64,000 nucleotides of DNA from Solirubrobacteraceae bacterium (GTDB taxonomy: Bacteria; Actinomycetota; Thermoleophilia; Solirubrobacterales; Solirubrobacteraceae), in contig JAEMSV010000007.1 in assembly GCA_016462625.1 (NCBI GenBank), positions 6,385 to 70,384 on the forward strand, in the 5' to 3' direction. Below the pieces are notes generated by a model, which was not told where the DNA came from, did no database searches, and saw only the letters and a program-made list of their open reading frames with translations. Every line of letters begins with the position of its first letter. The first letter of the stretch is position 1. Below are positions 38,197 through 48,737 of the stretch, piece by piece. The position numbers and the translations under genes were made by a program.

Positions 38197-39250
38197 CATG
38201 GACACCGTCCTCGACCGGCGCGGGATCGAGGCGCTCGACGCCTCTGATCAGCTGACGGACATCCTCGCGATCCCGGAGCACCTCCGCGATGCGCTGTGGA
38301 AGGTCGAGTCCGCTGCGGTACCGGCGACCGACTGCCCGGGCGGCCTGGTCGTCGCCGGCATGGGCGGCTCCGCCGTCGGTGGCGCGCTGGCCCGCGCGAT
38401 CCTGGGGGACACCGCCTCCCGGCCGATTCTCGGCGCGCGCGGGTACGGCCTGCCCCCGTGGACGACCCCGGACACCATGGTCCTCTGCTCGTCGTACTCG
38501 GGCAACACCGAGGAGACGCTTGCCTGTTACGAGGCCGCGGGTGCGCTCGGCGCGCCGCGCGTCGTCGTGACGACCGGCGGCGAGCTGGCCAAGCTGGCCC
38601 GGGCCGACGGCGTGCCTGTCATCCCGGTGGCCGGCGGGCTGCAGCCGCGGGCCGGTGTCGCGTACATGACCGTCGCTGCCCTGCAGGTCGCGTCCCTGAT
38701 CGGCGCCGCGCCGCACGTGACGAGCGAGATCGACGTCGCCGCCGAGCACCTCGAGGCGCTCGTCACCGAGTGGGGCCCGGACGGGACACCGGAGTCGACG
38801 GCTAAGGCACTCGCCCAGGCGCTGCACGGCACGATCCCGGTGCTCGCGGGCTCCGGGCTCACGGCGCCGATCGCCTACCGCTGGAAGACGCAGATCAACG
38901 AGAACGCGAAGGTCCCGGCGTTCGCGCACGAGCTTCCCGAGCTCGACCACAACGAGCTGGTCGGCTGGGGCGGCGCGGCGGAGTTGGGCCGGTTCTCGGC
39001 GGTCTTCCTCGACGACGCCGACACCCATCCGCGGGTCGCGCGCCGGGTCGAGCTGACCGAGCGGCTCATCGCCGAGCAGGCGGCGAGCACGCACATCGTG
39101 TCCTCGCGCGGCCAGACGACGGTCGAGCGGGTCTTCTCGCTCGTGCTCCTCGGCGACCTCGTGTCGTTCTACCTCGGGATCCTCCGCGGGGTCGACCCGA
39201 CGCCGGTCGACGCGATCGAGTCGCTGAAGGCGGAGCTGGCGAAGGACTGA
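38177..39250 (+). CDS. Bifunctional phosphoglucose/phosphomannose isomerase
   Basis: The 357-residue protein has an SIS-type isomerase fold: GGLVVAGMGGSAVGGALAR near residue 55, SSYSGNTEETLACYEAA, and the catalytic-region NENAKVPAFAHELPELDHNE that marks the bifunctional PGI/PMI group. It interconverts fructose-6-phosphate with glucose-6-phosphate and mannose-6-phosphate, supplying the neighbouring nucleotidyltransferase. The ATG at 38177 overlaps that gene by 20 nt and has GGAG 7 nt upstream; ATG 38198 is an alternative. The stop is followed at once by a hairpin. Confidence 0.92.
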   Translation: MAHSSSDMDTVLDRRGIEALDASDQLTDILAIPEHLRDALWKVESAAVPATDCPGGLVVAGMGGSAVGGALARAILGDTASRPILGARGYGLPPWTTPDTMVLCSSYSGNTEETLACYEAAGALGAPRVVVTTGGELAKLARADGVPVIPVAGGLQPRAGVAYMTVAALQVASLIGAAPHVTSEIDVAAEHLEALVTEWGPDGTPESTAKALAQALHGTIPVLAGSGLTAPIAYRWKTQINENAKVPAFAHELPELDHNELVGWGGAAELGRFSAVFLDDADTHPRVARRVELTERLIAEQAASTHIVSSRGQTTVERVFSLVLLGDLVSFYLGILRGVDPTPVDAIESLKAELAKD

Positions 39251-39269
39251 GCGCCCGCACGGCGGGTGC
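39251..39269 (+). terminator. Hairpin directly after the isomerase stop
   Basis: GCGCCCGC (39251-39258) pairs with GCGGGTGC (39262-39269) around a 3-nt ACG loop, with eight pairs including one G-T. It begins on the base after the TGA of the isomerase and is not followed by a T-run. It probably ends the envelope cluster before the chemoreceptor gene. Confidence 0.6.
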
Positions 39270-39436
39270 CCTACCGATAAACCCGCAAAAGGTGCGCGGG
39301 AATCCCCTACCGCGGTGACGGGAGGCCGGGCGTCCAACTCCGCTCCAGGGCCCGGGGGCGGACCCGATGAACGGCGGGAACCCATCCTCCAGACGTCCGC
39401 CAGCTGCCGGGCGTCACCCACCGGGAGTCCTACCCG
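39270..39436 (+). promoter_or_regulatory. Chemoreceptor promoter/leader with sigma-28-type -10 and repeated motifs
   Basis: ACCGATAA at 39273-39280 matches the -10 of flagellar sigma-28 promoters (GCCGATAA) except the first base; no TAAA-like -35 is present at the usual distance, where the terminator stem lies. Downstream are a CCCGC/GCGGG hairpin (39282-39301) and two ACCCGATGA copies (about 39362-39370 and 39432-39440), the second covering the start codon. The leader is GC-rich and self-complementary, but I could not match it to a known riboswitch class. Confidence 0.4.
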
Positions 39437-40690
39437 ATGACCCAGTCCGTCCATGCCACTCCGCCGGGAACGATTCGCGTCGACGACGACCGGTGGAGCT
39501 CTGCCGTCGCCTTCTGCGACATCACGCCCGACCATCTCGCGGCGCTGGCAGAGGAGGACCTCGGGTCGCTCGGCGACACCGTCGCGGACGCGTTCTATGA
39601 CCGCGTGCTGGCCGAGCCGACGCTCCGCGCCATCATCGACGAGCACTCGTCCGTGGATCGGCTCGCGCGGACGCTCGCCAAGTACGTGGCCAGCCTGTCG
39701 GGTGGGCGCTACGACGCCGAGCTGGTGCGCGGCCGGGCGTACATCGGCGAGGTGCACGACCGGATCAACCTCCCGCTGGACGCCTATCTCGGTGCGTACC
39801 TGCGGATCGACGACGTGATCATGTCGGCGCTCGTCGATCGCCACGTGGGCGATGCGGTGGCGCTCAAGCGGGCGCTGATCGCCTACCGCCGGGTGACCCA
39901 GGCCGACATCGCCATCGTGGTGCAGAGCTTCATCGACCGGCGCAACGCGGACGCCGAAGGGGTCGCGCAGCAGGTGGCGGCGACGTCGGAGACGCTGGCC
40001 GCGTCGTCGGAGCAGGCGCACGCGGGGGTCGAGACGATGCGGAGCGCAGCGGAGGATCTGGCGGGCCGCGCGCGGGAGGCCGAGTCGGCGCTCGAGTCGT
40101 CGATGGTCTGCCTGGCGCACGGCGGCGAGATCATCCACGCGACGGCGGAGCTCGTCGAGCAGACGCGGGTGAGCATGGACGCCGCGCGCACGGATCTCGA
40201 GGGCCTGGAGGGCCAGACCGACCAGATCGGCGCGGTCGTCGGGCGGGTGCGGGCCATCGCCGACCAGACGAAGCTCCTGTCGCTCAACGCGGCGATCGAG
40301 GCGGCGAGGGCCGGCGAGCACGGGCGCGGCTTCGCCGTGGTGGCCGATGAGGTCGGCCGGCTGTCCCAGGACACGACCTCGGCGCTGGCGGACATCACGG
40401 CGCTGAACGAGGGGACGCGCGCCGCGATCGGGAGCGTGCGGGCCTCCATGGTCGACGCGGACGAGCGCGTCACCGCCACCAGCGAGCAGGCGAACGCCAT
40501 GCGCGAGGGGTACGCCAACATCAAGACGTCCGAGGATGAGGTCGCGGCGGATCTCGGGTCGATGGCGGCCGGGATCGAGCAGATCGCGGCCAGCGCCGAG
40601 GAGTTGACGGGGGCGTCGCGGGACGTGGCGGAAGCGGCGGACGGCCTCGCCCGGCTGTCAGGCGTCGACGGCGTGGCCGTGCGCGCCTGA
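39437..40690 (+). CDS. Soluble globin-coupled methyl-accepting chemotaxis protein (HemAT-like)
   Basis: The 417-residue protein has an N-terminal globin-type sensor domain (about residues 20-165) with the proximal-His motif [18 protein letters not shown], His107 being the likely haem ligand. The C-terminal half is a methyl-accepting signalling coiled coil with the hairpin tip [20 protein letters not shown] and [18 protein letters not shown], which binds CheA/CheW. No membrane helix or HAMP domain is present, so it is cytosolic, as in HemAT aerotaxis receptors. ATG 39437 has GGGAG 9 nt upstream. No che or fla genes are in the window. Confidence 0.9.
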   Translation: MTQSVHATPPGTIRVDDDRWSSAVAFCDITPDHLAALAEEDLGSLGDTVADAFYDRVLAEPTLRAIIDEHSSVDRLARTLAKYVASLSGGRYDAELVRGRAYIGEVHDRINLPLDAYLGAYLRIDDVIMSALVDRHVGDAVALKRALIAYRRVTQADIAIVVQSFIDRRNADAEGVAQQVAATSETLAASSEQAHAGVETMRSAAEDLAGRAREAESALESSMVCLAHGGEIIHATAELVEQTRVSMDAARTDLEGLEGQTDQIGAVVGRVRAIADQTKLLSLNAAIEAARAGEHGRGFAVVADEVGRLSQDTTSALADITALNEGTRAAIGSVRASMVDADERVTATSEQANAMREGYANIKTSEDEVAADLGSMAAGIEQIAASAEELTGASRDVAEAADGLARLSGVDGVAVRA

Positions 40691-40698
40691 CACGCGCC

Positions 40699-40726
40699 AA
40701 ACGTTGACACGACCGTGGTAAGGTTT
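40699..40726. promoter_or_regulatory. 28-bp imperfect dyad over the merR-ahcY promoter
   Basis: The half-sites AAACGTTGACACG (40699-40711) and CGTGGTAAGGTTT (40714-40726) are reverse complements at 10 of 13 positions around a 2-bp centre. MerR-family regulators bind long dyads of this type lying over the promoter. The right arm contains TAAGGT (40719-40724), a -10-like hexamer 10 nt before the merR ATG; the left arm contains TTGACA. It is probably the autoregulatory operator of the adjacent MerR protein. Confidence 0.6.
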
Positions 40727-40734
40727 GCCTCTCG

Positions 40735-41108
40735 ATGGAGGCTCTCACCATCCACGAGGCTGCGGAGACGACCGGTTGGTCGCCCCGCATGCTGCGCTAC
40801 ATCGAGCGCTCCGGCCTCGTGGAGACGCCGCGGTCCGAGTCGGGGTACCGGCTCTACGGCCCGGCGCAGCTCCAGCGCCTGCGCACTCTGCGCGAGCTGC
40901 TGCAGCGCTTCGAAGTGAGCCTCACGGACGTCGGCTTCGCCTTGCGCCTCGAGCGCGATCCGGAGCTGCGGGCCGCCATCGAGCACTGGCTGCAAGCCGA
41001 AGCCCACCGTCCCGAGCACGTCACCCAGAGCGAGTGGATGAGCTGGGAGCAGCGCAAGCATGAGCGTCTGCTCCAAGCCGCCACCGGCTCCAACATCCCG
41101 GAGGTCCG

Positions 41109-41112
<4 letters not shown>
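40735..41112 (+). CDS. MerR-family transcriptional regulator coupled to ahcY
   Basis: The 125-residue protein has an N-terminal MerR winged-helix domain: [20 protein letters not shown], then [19 protein letters not shown], then a second [22 protein letters not shown] short helical C-terminus with no Cys pair follows, so it is not a metal sensor of the classical type; an organic or nucleoside effector is more likely. Its TGA overlaps the ahcY ATG, which strongly suggests it controls the methyl cycle. It carries its own operator-like dyad upstream. Confidence 0.88.
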
Positions 41113-42547
<1,435 letters not shown>

Positions 42548-42551
<4 letters not shown>

Positions 42552-44137
42552 AGCGGCTGCAGGCGGGTCGCTTCGACCTGCTTCAGCTTCCGGCGCAGCC
42601 GCGTGTACGCACGCTGCTGCGCCGGAGTGCGCTTGTGGCCCTTGTGCGCGAGGTTCACGCGCTCGTAGGGGTCCGACTCCAGGTGGTAGAGCTCCCACTG
42701 GTCGGGCTCCTTGCCCGTCGCGTCGTAGTACCGCGCGATCTTCCAGTTGCGCTCTCGGATGCTGACGATGTGGTTCGGCGCCTTCGGGTAGGGGCCGCTG
42801 GGCTGGCCGGACTGGTAGTCGTCGTACGTGAAGACGGTGTAGTCCTGCACGCCCTTCGCGGTCCGGCCCAGGACGATGCCGGAGTAGTCGCGGCCCTCCC
42901 AGTCGGCCCGCGCGGCGGACGGCGCGCCGACGAGGCTCGCGAGCGTGGGCAGGAAGTCCACGTGCGAGACGAGCGCCTTCGTGCTCCTCGCGCGCGGGAA
43001 GAGGCGCGGGTTGGAGTAGACGAGCGGCACGTGCGTCGCCTCCTCGTAGGCGTTGAAGTTCTTCTGCCGCATCCCGCCGTGCGCGGTGCCCATCTCGCCG
43101 TGGTCGGCCGTGGCGATGACGAGCGTGTCCTCCAGGAGGCCGGTGCGCTCGAGCGTGTCGAGCAGCTGCACGAGGTACGCGTCCGACGACTTCATGAGGT
43201 TGCCGTAGAAGTTGAGGTAGTTGCGCTTCATCTCCCGGGTCGGGATCGGCCCGGAGAGGTTGAAGATCTTGCGGAACTCCGCCTGCACCGACGGCTTGGT
43301 CGAGAGGTCCTCGTCCACGGTCGCGGGCGGTTCGATCTCGCCGTTGAGCCACGAGCTGTCGTATCCGCCGCTGGTGTACGTCTTCGGATAGAGCAGCACG
43401 TCGTGCGGGTTGACGAGGGAGACGACCATGAAGAACGGCTGGCTCTGCGCGGCGGTCGAGCTGAGGTACTGCACCGCGCCCTCGGTGCCCGCGTCTGGCG
43501 TCCCCTGGGACGTGATGTAGCGGCCGTCGTTGTCGTACAGGCCGCCGCCCTCTTCGGGGATGGACTGGTTGCCGCCCGCGTCCGGCGGATTCCAGCGGGT
43601 GAAGCCGTACTGGTTGACGTCCTGGGGCACCCACGTCGAGCCGTTCGCCGGCTTGTTGCAGTGGAACTTGCCCTTGTAGACCGGGGTGTAGCCGGCCGCG
43701 GCGACGACCGAGGCGGGGTTCTTGAAGGTGAGGGGCAGCGAGACCTGCGGGTACTGCGGCGACGGCATGCTCGTCTCGAGCGTGTACTTCACGCCGTGCT
43801 GGGCGGGGAAGTACCCGGACATCAGCGTCGAGCGCGCGGGCGAGCACATGCACGCGTTGGTGAAGGCGTTCTCGAAGGTCAGGCCGCGTTGGGTCAGCCG
43901 GGTCAGGCCCGGCAGGTTGCGCTTCTCCCAGCCCGGCGGGAAGTGCTGCAGCGAGCGCTGCTGGTCGGTGAGGAAGAGCAGCACGTTCATCCCCGCGACC
44001 TGGCGCGCGGGCGCCGTGCCGCGCGGTCGTGCGCCGGCGGAGGTCGCGGGGCCGCCGAGCAGGAGGCCGGTGCTGGCCGCGGCTGCGCCCTTGAGGAGTT
44101 CGGCGCGCGTGAGGCCCCGGCGCTCTGCGGAGGTCAT
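42548..44137 (-). CDS. Exported sulfatase (formylglycine type)
   Basis: The 529-residue protein starts with a twin-arginine-like signal ([20 protein letters not shown], residues 5-24). The sulfatase metal site [10 protein letters not shown] (residues 51-60) and the activation motif C98-S-P-A-R102 in [12 protein letters not shown] follow; Cys98 would be converted to formylglycine. [14 protein letters not shown] supplies later metal ligands. The motif has Ala where Ser/Thr is most common, but keeps the core CxPxR. The substrate is unknown. It lies one base after the upstream beta-propeller stop (TGA-C-ATG), so both are probably co-transcribed. Confidence 0.9.
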
Positions 44138-44138
44138 G

Positions 44139-45596
44139 TCAATCGCTCCCAGTGGTCATGTTCTTGGTGACCCGGGTGAACACGGTGACCGCGTTGCTCT
44201 TGAACGCTGCGGCGTAGACGTACCTGCCGTCGGGGCTGACGGCGAGCGCGCTGACGCCTGAGAGCGCGCGCCCGGTGGTGCAGTCCGCGACCGTCCGGCC
44301 GGTGATGCAGCCGGGCTGGCGCGGCTTCTGCTTCAGCGCGCCTGCGCTGGAGCGATCGAACGTGTCGAGGGTGCCCGAGTTGTATGCGGCCGCGTAGACG
44401 CTCGCGCCGTCGGGGGAGATGGCGACGCCCTCGGGGGAGATCAGCGAGCGGGCGAGGGAGCACCCGATCGCCAGGACGGGCACCGCGCAGGCCGACGTTC
44501 CCGCCTGCTGGGTGAGCAGCCCGGTGCTCGTGGCCCGGGTGAACGACGTCACGCTGTTGCTCGTCAGCGAGGTCACGTAGACGTCGCCGTTGTCCGGGCT
44601 GACGATCAACGCGTTGGCCCCGCCGACCTGGATGCCGGTCCCGCAGCCAGTGATCGGCGTGTTCGCGAGGCAGCCGGTGCCGTCGGTCGTCTGGGTCAGC
44701 GCGCCGGTGGAGGCGTTGCGCTGGAGCGTCAGTACGGCGTTGCTCGCGGCGGTTGCGATGTAGACGCTGGCGCCGTCGGCGCTCACGGCCATCCCCTCCG
44801 GGGCGCCGAGCGCGATCCCCGTGGCACAGCCGCTGACCGCTGCGGCGAGGCAGCCGGTGGTGTCGGTCGGCTGCGTCAGCGCGCCTGTTGCCGCGTTGCG
44901 GGCGAACACGACGACGGCATTGCCGATGAACGAGCCGACGTACACGTTCTTGCCGTCAGGGCTGACGGTGACGACGTCCGGGCCCTCGAGCGCCCGTCCG
45001 GATGCGCAGCCGGGGATCGCCGCGACCCCCGAGATGCAGCCGCTCGGCCCCGGGAGCTGCGTGAGCGCCCCCGTCATCCGGTTGCGCTGCATGACGGTGA
45101 CGCCGTCGCTGTCCAGGGACGTGGCGTAGAGGAACCTGCCGTCGGGGCTGACGGCCACCGAGTTCGGCCCGTTCAGTCCACGGGCCGAGGCGCAGCCGCT
45201 CGCGCCCTTCGCGGCGATGCAGCCGGTCTTGCCCTTCCCCTGGGTCAGCGCGCCCGTGCGGGCGTTCCGACGGAAGATCGCGATGGCGTCGCTCGTCGAG
45301 GAGGCCGCGTAGACGGACCTGCCGTCCGGGCTCAGCGTCAGCGCGCGCGAGCCGAGGAAGGGGGCGGGGCCCACCAGCGCCCGCACCGAGGCGCAGTTCG
45401 TGTGCGGCGTCGAGCGGTCGACGATGCATCCGCCTGAGCCGCTGACCTGGGTCAGGGTGCCGAGCGCGCTGACCGGCTGGCGGGCCGGCTGGGGCGTGGG
45501 TGCTGCTTGGGCGGCGTGGGCGACGCCGACTGCTGAAAGGACCGCGACGAGAAGGACCCGGCGTGCCGTCGCGAGAGAACCGTATGGGCACGTCAA
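44139..45596 (-). CDS. Secreted seven-repeat beta-propeller with paired cysteines
   Basis: The 485-residue protein begins with a signal peptide (ARRVLLVAVLSAVGVAHA, cleavage near residue 30). It then has seven repeats of about 60 residues, each containing LSPDGR-VYA followed by a VxxFxRN-TGALTQ turn and then a GC...GC cysteine pair. The blade motif is of the lactonase/YVTN type, but the extra Cys pair per repeat (for example GCIAAKGASGCASAR) suggests a disulfide-locked outer loop. The start is uncertain: the frame opens with TTG at 45596 and I see no good Shine-Dalgarno. Function is unknown; it lies in an operon with the sulfatase. Confidence 0.78.
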   Translation of the reverse strand: MTCPYGSLATARRVLLVAVLSAVGVAHAAQAAPTPQPARQPVSALGTLTQVSGSGGCIVDRSTPHTNCASVRALVGPAPFLGSRALTLSPDGRSVYAASSTSDAIAIFRRNARTGALTQGKGKTGCIAAKGASGCASARGLNGPNSVAVSPDGRFLYATSLDSDGVTVMQRNRMTGALTQLPGPSGCISGVAAIPGCASGRALEGPDVVTVSPDGKNVYVGSFIGNAVVVFARNAATGALTQPTDTTGCLAAAVSGCATGIALGAPEGMAVSADGASVYIATAASNAVLTLQRNASTGALTQTTDGTGCLANTPITGCGTGIQVGGANALIVSPDNGDVYVTSLTSNSVTSFTRATSTGLLTQQAGTSACAVPVLAIGCSLARSLISPEGVAISPDGASVYAAAYNSGTLDTFDRSSAGALKQKPRQPGCITGRTVADCTTGRALSGVSALAVSPDGRYVYAAAFKSNAVTVFTRVTKNMTTGSD

Positions 45597-45698
45597 CCCG
45601 GTGGGGAAAACACCGGTGATGGGGTTGCTTTCGACAGATCACGCGAGACCTTGAGCGCGAAGGTGGAAGTCGGCGCGCCGGCATGGTGTGGTGTAGCC

Positions 45699-46979
45699 AT
45701 GCCACTGCGACTCCCTGATCCGGCTCCGGCTGAGACCGTGCTCGAGCACATCCCGCCGGGCGCGGACGTGATCGTGCCGATGGCCGCCGGCGAGCCGGTG
45801 GCGCTGCTCGACGCGATCGAGGCGGGGGCCGACGGGCTCGAGGGCGTGCGGCTGCACCAGATGCACACCGCGCGCGACCGGCCCTACCTGCACGGCGCCT
45901 TCGGCGACCGCCTGCGCCACGTCTCGTACTTCCTCTCCGGGGTCGGGCGCAAGGCGTTCCGCGAAGGGACGATCGACTACGTCCCGAGCAACTTCTCCGA
46001 GGTTCCCGCGATGCTGCGCGAGTACACGAAGCGCTCGCTGCTCATCGCGACGGTCAGCCCGCCGGACCGCCACGGCCTCTGCTCCCTGGGCACGAGCGCC
46101 GACTACGTCGCGGGGCTCGTCGGGCAGGCGCCGGTGTTCCTCGAGGTCAATCCGAACATGCCGCGGTCGTTCGGGCTGAACCAGATCCATCTCTCGCAGG
46201 CGGTCGGCTGGTGCGAGCACGACATCCCGCTCATCGAGATCGAGCCGGCGCAGCCCGACGACCGCGACCGTGCGATCGCGGCGCTCATCGCCGAGCGCGT
46301 GCCGAACGGCGCGACGCTCCAGACCGGCATCGGCGCGATCCCGAACGCCGTGCTCGAGGCGCTGCGCGGGCACCGCGATCTCGGCGTGCACACCGAGCTG
46401 CTGTCCGACGGGGTGGTGGATCTCGTGGAGTGCGGCGCGGTGACGGGTGTGCGCAAGCGCAATCGCCCGCACACCGTCGTCGCCACGTTCGCGCTCGGGT
46501 CGCGGCGGCTCTACGACTGGATGGACGACAACGCCGGCGTCGAGATGCTGCCGGTCGATCTGGTCAACGACCCGCGGCTGATCGGGACCGAGCCGAACGT
46601 CGTCTCGATCAACGCGACGAGCGAGGTCGACCTCTACGGGCAGTGCGCCTCGGAGACCGTCGCGGGCCACTACTACTCGGGCACGGGCGGCCAGGCGGAT
46701 TTCGCCCGCGGCGCGATGTACTCGCACGGCGGACGCGCGTTCGTCGTCCTGCACTCGACGACGCACGACGGGCAGAGTCGCATCCGTGCGGCCCTCACCG
46801 AGGGCTCGGTCGTGACGACGATGAAGAACACCGTCGACCACGTTGTCACCGAGTGGGGGTGCGCGGACCTGCGCGGGCAGTCGCTCACCCAGCGCGCGCG
46901 GGCGCTCGTCGCCGTCGCGCACCCCGATCACCGGGAGGAGCTGGAGCGCGGCGCCCGCGAGCGGGGCTTCCTGCCGTGA
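45699..46979 (+). CDS. Acetyl-CoA hydrolase/CoA-transferase family protein
   Basis: The 426-residue protein is a two-domain CoA-transferase of the 4-hydroxybutyrate/acetate group. Indicators are LHQMHTARDRPYL, SPPDRHGLCSLG, LQTGIGAIPNAVLEAL, NATSEVDLYGQC and ETVAGHYYSGTGGQADF, the region of the catalytic Glu and CoA pocket. It moves CoA between short-chain acids. ATG 45699 (MPLRLPDPAPAETV) is used; a TTG frame opening at 45651 is less likely. It is monocistronic and converges on the monooxygenase with one base between stops. Confidence 0.9.
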   Translation: MPLRLPDPAPAETVLEHIPPGADVIVPMAAGEPVALLDAIEAGADGLEGVRLHQMHTARDRPYLHGAFGDRLRHVSYFLSGVGRKAFREGTIDYVPSNFSEVPAMLREYTKRSLLIATVSPPDRHGLCSLGTSADYVAGLVGQAPVFLEVNPNMPRSFGLNQIHLSQAVGWCEHDIPLIEIEPAQPDDRDRAIAALIAERVPNGATLQTGIGAIPNAVLEALRGHRDLGVHTELLSDGVVDLVECGAVTGVRKRNRPHTVVATFALGSRRLYDWMDDNAGVEMLPVDLVNDPRLIGTEPNVVSINATSEVDLYGQCASETVAGHYYSGTGGQADFARGAMYSHGGRAFVVLHSTTHDGQSRIRAALTEGSVVTTMKNTVDHVVTEWGCADLRGQSLTQRARALVAVAHPDHREELERGARERGFLP

Positions 46980-46980
46980 C

Positions 46981-48525
46981 TCAGCGGGCGGCGGGCGTGG
47001 GCACCTTGCGCCTAGCCCGGTAGTGCTCGATGTCGAACCGCCGCATCTTCAGCGCCATGCGCGGCAGGCTCCACGGCCAGATGGCGGCGTTGCGCCCGGT
47101 GGCGTCGAGATACCAGCTGCCGCACCCGCCTGTCGCCCAGACCGCACCGGCGAGGCGGCGGTCCACCTCGCGCAGGTAGTCGGCTTGCACCTGGGGCTCG
47201 AGGTCGAGCTCGCCGATGGCGTTCCAGCGCATGTGCCGCAGCGCAGCGACGACGTAGCGCAGCTGCTGCTCGATCACGAAGATGATCGACGAGTGGCCGA
47301 GCGCGCTGTTCGGCCCCACGAGCAGGAACAGATTCGGGAACCCGGTCACGGTCGTGCCGAGGTAGGCCTTCGGGCTCCCCGCCCACGTCTCTGCGAGCGT
47401 CCGCCCGTCCTTGCCGCGCACGGCGGTGGCGATCGGCGGGTCGGTGACGTGGAAGCCGGTGCCGAGCACGATGACGTCGGCCTCGTACTCGCTGCCGTCG
47501 GCCCCGATCACGGTGTTGCCGCGGATCTCCTGCACGCCTGCGCTGACGACGTCGACGTTCGGCCGCTGCAGGGTCGGGTACCAGTCGCTGCTGAAGAGGA
47601 TCCGCTTGCAGCCGGGCTCGTAGTCCGGGGTCAGGCGCGCGCGCAGCTCGGGGTCCGGGACCTGCCGGCGCAGGTGGGCTTCGAGGGTGGCTCGGACGGG
47701 ACCGTTCAGCCGGGGGTGGCGCTGTGTGTACCCGAGCACCTCGGCGATCGAGAAGATCAGCAGCCGGTGGGCGCGGCGCAGGCCCGGCACGTGGCGGTGG
47801 GCCCAGCGCAGGGGAGCCGAGATGGCGAAGTCCGGGCGCGCGAAGAGCCACGGCGCCGTCCGCTGGAAGACCGTGACCGCGCCCGCCTCCTTCGCGATCT
47901 CCGGGACGAACTGGATCGCCGACGCGCCTGAGCCGATCACCGCGACGCGCTTGCCGCGCAGATCGACGCCGTGGTCCCACTCGGCGGAATGGAACACGGG
48001 GCCGGGGAAGTCGGAAAGCCCGGGAAGGTCGGGGATCAGCGGCTGGTGCAGCGGGCCGGCGGCCGAGATGAGCACGCGGGAGGTCATCGGCCCATCGCTG
48101 GTGTCGATCCGCCACACCTGGGCGGTCTCGTCCCACGCGGCGCCGAGGACCTCGACGCCGAAGCGGAAGTGGTCACGCACGCCGAAGCGGTCGACGACGT
48201 CGGCGGCGTAGTGCTCGATCTCCGCCTGCGGCGCGAACTGGCGGCTCCAGTCGGCGTTCGGGGCGAAGGAGTACGAGTAGAGGTGCGACGGCACGTCGCA
48301 GGCGCATCCGGGATACGTGTTCTCGCGCCAGCAGCCGCCCGCGTCCTCACCCTTCTCCAGCACCGCGAAGCGGTGAAAGCCCGCGCGGTGCAGCTGCACG
48401 GCGGCGCCGATCCCGCCGAAGCCGGCGCCCACCACGATGACGTCGAGGGGATCGGTGGGCGCCGGCTGCTCCGGCTGCGGATCCGGAGAATGGGAAGGAG
48501 GTTCGACGACGCTGGTCCGTGCCAT
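46981..48525 (-). CDS. Type I Baeyer-Villiger-like flavin monooxygenase
   Basis: The 514-residue protein has two Rossmann motifs, VVGAGFGGIGAAVQL near residue 30 for FAD and VIGSGASAIQFVPE near residue 190 for NADPH. Between them is FPGPVFHSAEWD, which matches the Baeyer-Villiger fingerprint FxGxxxHxxxW. It therefore probably inserts oxygen next to a ketone. ATG 48525 gives MARTSVVEPPSHSPD, a short disordered lead before the first strand. It is divergent from the oxidase at 48738, with a strongly palindromic spacer between them. Confidence 0.9.
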   Translation of the reverse strand: MARTSVVEPPSHSPDPQPEQPAPTDPLDVIVVGAGFGGIGAAVQLHRAGFHRFAVLEKGEDAGGCWRENTYPGCACDVPSHLYSYSFAPNADWSRQFAPQAEIEHYAADVVDRFGVRDHFRFGVEVLGAAWDETAQVWRIDTSDGPMTSRVLISAAGPLHQPLIPDLPGLSDFPGPVFHSAEWDHGVDLRGKRVAVIGSGASAIQFVPEIAKEAGAVTVFQRTAPWLFARPDFAISAPLRWAHRHVPGLRRAHRLLIFSIAEVLGYTQRHPRLNGPVRATLEAHLRRQVPDPELRARLTPDYEPGCKRILFSSDWYPTLQRPNVDVVSAGVQEIRGNTVIGADGSEYEADVIVLGTGFHVTDPPIATAVRGKDGRTLAETWAGSPKAYLGTTVTGFPNLFLLVGPNSALGHSSIIFVIEQQLRYVVAALRHMRWNAIGELDLEPQVQADYLREVDRRLAGAVWATGGCGSWYLDATGRNAAIWPWSLPRMALKMRRFDIEHYRARRKVPTPAAR

Positions 48526-48591
48526 GGACCGACGGTACGAAGCGAGTGCCGGCGCGCCATCCGTAGTTCTGTGCGCCGCGCCTGTGGGACC

Positions 48592-48643
48592 CCCGCACCC
48601 CTTAGACCCCGGGGTCTTCGAGGGGCGAAGTCTGGGGTGCGGG
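48592..48643. repeat. Nested perfect inverted repeat in a divergent spacer
   Basis: CCCGCACCCC (48592-48601) and GGGGTGCGGG (48634-48643) are perfect 10-bp inverted arms. Inside them lies the 14-bp perfect palindrome AGACCCCGGGGTCT (48604-48617). The element sits midway in the 212-bp spacer between the divergent monooxygenase and oxidase genes. It could be an operator shared by both promoters, a cruciform, or part of the oxidase leader RNA. No matching copy was noticed elsewhere in the window. Confidence 0.65.
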
Positions 48644-48644
48644 T

Positions 48645-48720
48645 TTGGGGACGTCCGCAATGGCGAGGCGCCCGCGCCCGTGGAGTCTTGGGATCACCGG
48701 GACGGAGCCGCCGTCCCCAA
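48645..48720 (+). promoter_or_regulatory. Second inverted repeat, candidate structured leader of the oxidase gene
   Basis: TTGGGGACG (48645-48653) and CGTCCCCAA (48712-48720) are perfect 9-bp reverse complements that would close a 58-nt apical region. The arm ends 17 nt before the oxidase ATG, and the ribosome site AGGAG (48726-48730) lies just outside, so the fold could expose or hide it. It directly follows the nested repeat at 48592-48643. I could not match it to a known riboswitch. Confidence 0.45.
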
Positions 48721-48737
48721 CTGCCAGGAGCCCGTCG

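Noticed and set aside
39251..39436. A c-di-AMP (ydaO) or c-di-GMP riboswitch before the chemoreceptor
   Set aside because: Short resemblances exist, but the invariant GACAGCUAAC-type and GACGCAAAG-type cores are missing, so I describe it only as an unclassified leader.
40691..41108. An SAH riboswitch controlling ahcY
   Set aside because: The ahcY start overlaps the MerR stop and there is no leader; upstream symmetry fits a protein-bound dyad instead.
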